The notes beneath the pieces were generated by a model. It saw only the letters and a program-made list of their open reading frames with translations. It was not told the origin of the DNA and searched no databases. Shown piece after piece: positions 6,226-9,277 of a stretch of 9,277 nucleotides of DNA. The position numbers and the translations under genes are program-made. The stretch is taken from the NCBI GenBank assembly GCA_026014845.1, contig JAOZHM010000253.1, positions 1-9,277 on the forward strand, given 5' to 3'. This DNA comes from Candidatus Bathyarchaeota archaeon. Its GTDB lineage: Archaea > Thermoproteota > Bathyarchaeia > Bathyarchaeales > Bathycorpusculaceae. Every line of letters starts with the position of its first letter. Position 1 is the first letter of the stretch.

Positions 6226-6835
6226 TTAGATCTTTGAGTGATGATTAGTCGATGTTTTCATTTTTTCTTCTACAACTGATCGACTTGCTTCAAGTCCAAG
6301 CTTAGCTTCATAGATCAAACCTTCTGCGGTCTCGCGTCTTTTATTCTCATCTATCAAAGGAAAAACTCCAAACACCACATCTTTCAAAGGCGACTTCCAC
6401 TTACCTGTTATTTGGGTTCTTCGAGTCTTGAAATCCCAGTCGACATACAAGCAATCATCTTTTTGTTCTAAGAAGAATTTGGCGAGATCCGTCGTGAACT
6501 TGTTTCCATCTTTTGCTTCCAACTTTTATTCGCAATTTGCGATATTTAGAAATTGCTTCTTGAGCAGCAATCAGCTTTCGTTTGTGGTTCTTGAATTCGG
6601 ATCTATCATCCCATTGTTTTTTGGGTATGTCCTTATGAACCAATAGTCTTTTTAGTAACATGGCAGCCTTCCCTTCTTCTTCCAAGGCAACAATGGCTAA
6701 AAAGGAAGCTGATGAGTAACACCCATTATCGTAAAGGATCTTTGCATCTTTGATTAGTCTCTCGGCATTCTCAATTGAAAGTTTGATGCCTTCGTCAAGT
6801 TCCTTATATGGAATAGGCATGGAAAAGTCATTCAT
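6226..6835 (-). pseudogene. AbiV-family (HEPN-like) abortive infection protein, +1 frameshift
   Basis: AbiV proteins are phage-defence proteins that block translation in infected cells in the lactococcal case; most relatives are uncharacterised. The first frame (6835 to 6524) gives the HEPN-like helical core, with SIENAERLIKDAKILYDNG at 20-38 and SASFLAIVALEEEGKAAML at 42-60, a clear AbiV signature, then a W-D-H-K segment. The second frame (6522 to 6226) gives CLYVDWDFKTRR and a C-terminal helical part typical of AbiV. Dropping one A from the A4 run at 6527-6524 joins them as ...KYRKLRIK-LEAKDG..., a normal-sized 202-residue protein ending at the TAA. Without it the first frame runs on to a TGA at 6455 (126 residues). 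True inactivation, a sequencing indel, or +1 recoding are possible. It lies downstream of pcm on the same strand with a 97-nt gap. Confidence 0.8.
6522..6542 (-). repeat. Copy 2 of the 21-nt repeat, at the AbiV frameshift
   Basis: Minus-strand match (20/21, with 18 contiguous identities at 6539-6522) to 2627-2647 on the plus strand. It encodes KLRIKV in the AbiV-like gene, and the A4 run where the frame breaks is inside it. Confidence 0.5.
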
Positions 6836-6859
6836 CGCTTACGCCTATTAAGATTGTTT

Positions 6860-6879
6860 CAAGAGTCTCGTAACTCTTG
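6860..6879. repeat. 7-bp inverted repeat between pcm and the AbiV-like gene
   Basis: CAAGAGT (6860-6866) and ACTCTTG (6873-6879) are perfect inverted copies around a 6-nt centre. On the minus strand it lies 57 nt after the pcm stop and 25 nt before the AbiV-like ATG, and a weak TATA-like CTTTTAATC stands just upstream. It could be an operator or an RNA hairpin in the leader; no T run follows, so a hairpin terminator is less likely. Confidence 0.45.
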
Positions 6880-6935
6880 GGGACTTTGATGATTAAAAGT
6901 TTTCCATAGCGCACGCTCGTCTAATCTAAAGCATG

Positions 6936-7644
6936 TTAAGATCTGTGACCATGACGCCCAGTTAATGGGACGAAGGCAACTCCACCAAGGTTTTCCTTCG
7001 TAGTTTTCCCGTTTGTTCCTTTTGTGATTTTCATGAGTGTTTGGAATAGGTGCATGCTTCCAACAGGGATCAGCATTATCCCGTTGGGCTTTAACTGTTC
7101 AATTAAAGGCTTAGGAACATCCGGTGCAGCAGCAGTTACGAGAATTCTGTCGTAGGGAGCCCTTTCAGAATAGCCCATTGAGCCGTCTGCACAGACTATA
7201 GTTACACGGTCGCCGTATTTAGCTTTCATGATGTTTCTTCTAGCAAATTCAGCTAACCCTTGAATTATTTCCAGTGTGTAAACGTGACCCCATCCACTTC
7301 TAGGCGTTTCGCTGGATGCAACTACCTCAGCTATGGTTGCGGCGTGCCATCCCGAACCCGCTCCAACTTCTAGCACTTTATGGCCGACTTCCAGTTGTAG
7401 GGCTTCATTCATTATTGAAACCATGTCTCGCCTAGCTCAGCATCTAAGCCAAGCTATGTGGCGCTGAAACAGTCTGTCCAAGCCCAATTGGAAGCGGCGT
7501 ATCCGCAGCACTGTAAGATTGCATGTTTTCTGGAAGGAAGTTTGCACGAGGCACTGAACGCATGGCTTTGATAATCTTTGGTGACCGTAGAATGCCTTCC
7601 TTCACTAGATTTTCAACGAGTCTTTCCCAATCTTTTTTGTCCAA
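6936..7644 (-). CDS. pcm: Protein-L-isoaspartate O-methyltransferase, interrupted by a 31-nt insertion
   Basis: Cytosolic repair enzyme that methylates isoaspartyl residues of aged proteins with S-adenosylmethionine. The first frame (7644 to 7456) gives 63 residues ending PLPIGLGQTVSAPH; without removal it runs into AGC TTG GCT TAG, stopping at 7444. The second frame (7424 to 6936) gives 162 residues starting MVSIMNEAL and containing SAM-binding motif I VLEVGAGSGWHAA and ILVTAAAPDVPKPL. In the family SAPH is followed at once by MV, so removing 7455-7425 exactly restores a normal 225-residue protein. As it stands the active-site part and the SAM fold are on separate frames. The start is TTG at 7644: an in-frame TAA lies at 7668, and GGTG is 7 nt upstream of it. 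It lies 83 nt after glmS on the same strand. Confidence 0.9.
7425..7455 (-). other. 31-nt hairpin-forming insertion in pcm (possible mini-intron or bypass element)
   Basis: On the sense (minus) strand GCTTGGCTTAG (7454-7444), loop ATG (7443-7441) and CTGAGCTAGGC (7440-7430) form 11 consecutive pairs, three of them G-U. In the opposite strand those three become A-C mismatches, so the full helix exists only in pcm-sense RNA. One A precedes it and GAGAC follows it within the insertion. It shifts the frame by +1 and carries two in-frame stops (TAG at 7446 and 7434). A canonical bulge-helix-bulge splice motif could not be fitted at the exact 31-nt borders. Confidence 0.7.
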
Positions 7645-7676
7645 ATCAAGGCACCAAATGAAATATTAGGTGTGAA

Positions 7677-7685
7677 CCTTTTTAA
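7677..7685 (-). promoter_or_regulatory. Candidate TATA element for pcm
   Basis: Minus strand TTAAAAAGG, about 35 nt before the TTG start, would place initiation near 7656 and a leader of about 12 nt. The match is modest; pcm could also be read through from glmS. Confidence 0.35.
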
Positions 7686-7699
7686 CGTGTTTGTATTTG

Positions 7700-7727
7700 A
7701 AAGAAAGATGTAGAATAAGAAGAGGAA
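7700..7727 (-). terminator. Pyrimidine-rich, T-rich tract after glmS
   Basis: Directly after the glmS TAA the minus strand is almost all T and C (TTCCTCTTCTTATTCTAC, then CTTTCTTTC). Archaeal polymerases terminate in T-rich tracts of this kind without a hairpin, so this probably ends at least part of glmS transcription. Confidence 0.35.
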
Positions 7728-9277
7728 TTATTTTACAGTAACTGATTTTGCTAGGTTTCTCGGAGTGTCTGGGTTGTGGCCTCTCTCAACAGCTATATAG
7801 TATGCTAGAAGCTGTAATGGAACAACGAAGGGTATTGGCGACAGAACCTCAGGGATACCTTTAGGCACTTCTACATAATCCTCAGCCAACTTCTTAATTT
7901 CTTCATCGCCCTCCTCAATCACAGCAATTATTGAAGCCCCTCTGGCCTTCATCTCCATAATATTGCCTATCAATGTTTTGTGTGTTCCATCCTTTGGACA
8001 GACAAAAACGACAGGGAAACCGGGTTGCACGAGGCTTATGGGTCCATGCTTGCTTTCTCCAGCTGGGAAGGCTATGGACGGCGCGTAAGCTATTTCCATG
8101 AGTTTCAGTCTACCCTCATAAGCTGTGGCTGTGCTTATTCCACGACCTAGGAAAAAGAATGTTTTAGCATCCTTGTATTTCTTTGCAATCTGCTTTGCCT
8201 TCTCCTCTTGTGTTTGAATTATGGTTTCAACAGCGTCTGGCAGCTGCTCCAATTTTTCCGCAAGAAAATCCATTTCATCCTGTGAAACTTTCCCTCTTTT
8301 CTTTGCAAGTCTTAGGGCCATCTGAGCTAGCACTGAAAGTTGTGAGGTGAACGTTTTCGTTGATGCTACCCCTATTTCTGGACCAGACTGCTGGCCAATG
8401 TACACTCGTGAAACCCTCGTCAAAGTTGAACCAATAGCGTTAGTCAATCCGAGAACTGTTGCTGCTCTTTCGCGAGCACAGTTTACCGCGGCTAAAGTGT
8501 CTGCTGTTTCGCCGGATTGGCTTACTGTCAAGATTGTGCTGTCTATGTTAACTGATTTTCCATGTTGCTCAATGAATTCTGAAGCTACAACTGGATAGGT
8601 TGGTAAGAAAGCAAGCTTGGAAAACATGTAAGATGCAGCCAAACAAGCATGGTAGGATGTTCCGCAAGCCACAAAGAAAACTTCACGGGCACGATCAAGA
8701 AAAGTCGCCATCAAATCAAGGTAGTGTTCCTGCAACCTAAGTGTGCTCCGCAGACAAGCTGGTTGCTCATGAATTTCCTTCAACATAAAATGCGGATAGC
8801 CCTGCTTCACAGCCATTTCAGGCGCCCAATCAAAAAGCTTAGGTTCCCGCACAACGACGCTTGAATCAACAATCTTCCTAATCTCAAAGCCTTCCCGCGT
8901 GAGAACACCAAGCTCGCCATCCTCAATTATAACTGCTCTGTTGGTTAAAGGCAGAAACGCCGGGATGTCAGAAGCGCAATAAACTGCATTTTCATTTACG
9001 CCGATAACGAGTGGACTTTCATGTCTGGCACAAATTATTTTGTCAGGTTCCCTCGTTGAAACCACAGCAATTGCATATGAACCATCAAGTTTCCTCACGG
9101 TTTCAAGCACGGCATCAACAAGGCTTAATGAAGGATTAGTTTTCAAATTTTCCTCAATAAGGTGTGCTATTACTTCAGTGTCAGTCTTAGACTTGAAAAC
9201 ATGACCATGGTTCTCCAGTTCCAACTTCAACTCAACAAAGTTCTCTATAATCCCATTATGGACAACAGCTATTTGCC
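7728..9277 (-). CDS. glmS: Glutamine-fructose-6-phosphate aminotransferase (isomerizing), 5' end cut by window
   Basis: Makes glucosamine-6-phosphate from fructose-6-phosphate and glutamine, the first step to UDP-GlcNAc for glycans. The frame stays open to the right window edge and upstream of any start, reading IAVVHNGIIENFVELK, a canonical internal part of the N-terminal glutaminase domain, so about 85-90 residues with the catalytic N-terminal cysteine lie outside. About 515 residues are present. The rest of the glutaminase domain (KTDTEVIAHLIEE, LDGSYAIAVVS) is followed by two SIS sugar-isomerase domains: CGTSYHA and SQSGETADT (8508-8522) in the first, with GPEIGVASTKTFTSQL; FLGRGISTATAYEGRLKLMEIAY and ESKHGPIS (8034-8057) in the second. 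The C-terminus PRNLAKSVTV is the family signature that closes the active site. All expected motifs are intact. Confidence 0.97.
   Translation of the reverse strand, partial: QIAVVHNGIIENFVELKLELENHGHVFKSKTDTEVIAHLIEENLKTNPSLSLVDAVLETVRKLDGSYAIAVVSTREPDKIICARHESPLVIGVNENAVYCASDIPAFLPLTNRAVIIEDGELGVLTREGFEIRKIVDSSVVVREPKLFDWAPEMAVKQGYPHFMLKEIHEQPACLRSTLRLQEHYLDLMATFLDRAREVFFVACGTSYHACLAASYMFSKLAFLPTYPVVASEFIEQHGKSVNIDSTILTVSQSGETADTLAAVNCARERAATVLGLTNAIGSTLTRVSRVYIGQQSGPEIGVASTKTFTSQLSVLAQMALRLAKKRGKVSQDEMDFLAEKLEQLPDAVETIIQTQEEKAKQIAKKYKDAKTFFFLGRGISTATAYEGRLKLMEIAYAPSIAFPAGESKHGPISLVQPGFPVVFVCPKDGTHKTLIGNIMEMKARGASIIAVIEEGDEEIKKLAEDYVEVPKGIPEVLSPIPFVVPLQLLAYYIAVERGHNPDTPRNLAKSVTVK

Noticed and set aside
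6165..6240. GATCTTTAGATCTTT tandem as a CRISPR-like or phage attachment repeat
   Set aside because: It is only two 7-nt units next to each other at a gene end; no spacer pattern, integrase or tRNA gene is nearby.
7420..7465. The pcm insertion as a remnant of a transposon with ACAT target duplication
   Set aside because: ACAT occurs on both sides, but removing one copy plus the segment between takes out 33 nt and does not restore the pcm frame; 31 nt is needed. As DNA terminal repeats the two arms match only 8 of 11, while as sense RNA all 11 pair.
7421..7465. tRNA-like piece on the plus strand (CCTAGCTCAGC resembles a tRNA D-arm)
   Set aside because: No acceptor stem, anticodon arm or T-loop (GTTCRA) can be placed around it; the likeness is limited to about 8 nt.
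7444..7644. Two separate pcm genes rather than one interrupted gene
   Set aside because: Neither half would hold both the SAPH segment and the SAM-binding fold, and the halves join exactly as in the family.
8347..8864. Plus-strand open frames inside glmS
   Set aside because: They lie antisense to conserved SIS-domain coding sequence and show no protein-like motifs.

Overview
The window is archaeal chromosome with mostly housekeeping genes. The evidence is a two-domain Cdc48/VAT unfoldase, archaeal elongation factor 1-beta paired with a four-CxxC zinc-ribbon protein, a FEN1 flap endonuclease ending in a PCNA-binding motif, TATA/BRE-like promoters (AAA-NN-TTTATATA type) and frequent GTG/TTG starts. 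Moderate GC content and this gene mix would fit the Thermoproteota/Bathyarchaeia side of the Archaea, but that placement is inference.

Layout. Minus strand, read right to left on the left arm: a PLP-dependent fold-type II enzyme of unknown substrate (2685-3530), the zinc-ribbon/EF-1beta pair (2506 to 2024), then cdc48 (from 1956, cut by the left window edge). Plus strand in the middle: fen (3769-4803), then an orphan trpB2 (4869-6164) whose promoter-like element begins right after the fen stop. Minus strand on the right arm: glmS (9277 to 7728, cut at its N-terminus by the right edge), pcm (7644 to 6936) and an AbiV/HEPN-like gene (6835 to 6226), all codirectional.

The genes cover protein quality control (Cdc48, isoaspartate repair by Pcm), translation (EF-1beta, zinc ribbon), lagging-strand DNA processing (FEN1), amino acid metabolism (TrpB2, PLP enzyme) and amino-sugar synthesis (GlmS). 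Apart from the EF-1beta pair no pathway operon is evident; most genes seem to have their own promoters.

The most unusual point is in pcm. The reading frame is broken by exactly 31 nt (7425-7455) inside the conserved SAPH-MV motif. Removing these 31 nt restores an ordinary 225-residue Pcm. The insertion folds as an 11-bp hairpin with a 3-nt loop, complete only in the sense RNA because three pairs are G-U. It may be a tiny intron, a translational bypass element or a disabling insertion. The neighbouring AbiV-like gene is also broken, by one extra base in an A4 run that lies within an 18-nt sequence found once more in the window, at 2630-2647. No CRISPR array, tRNA, rRNA or insertion sequence was seen.
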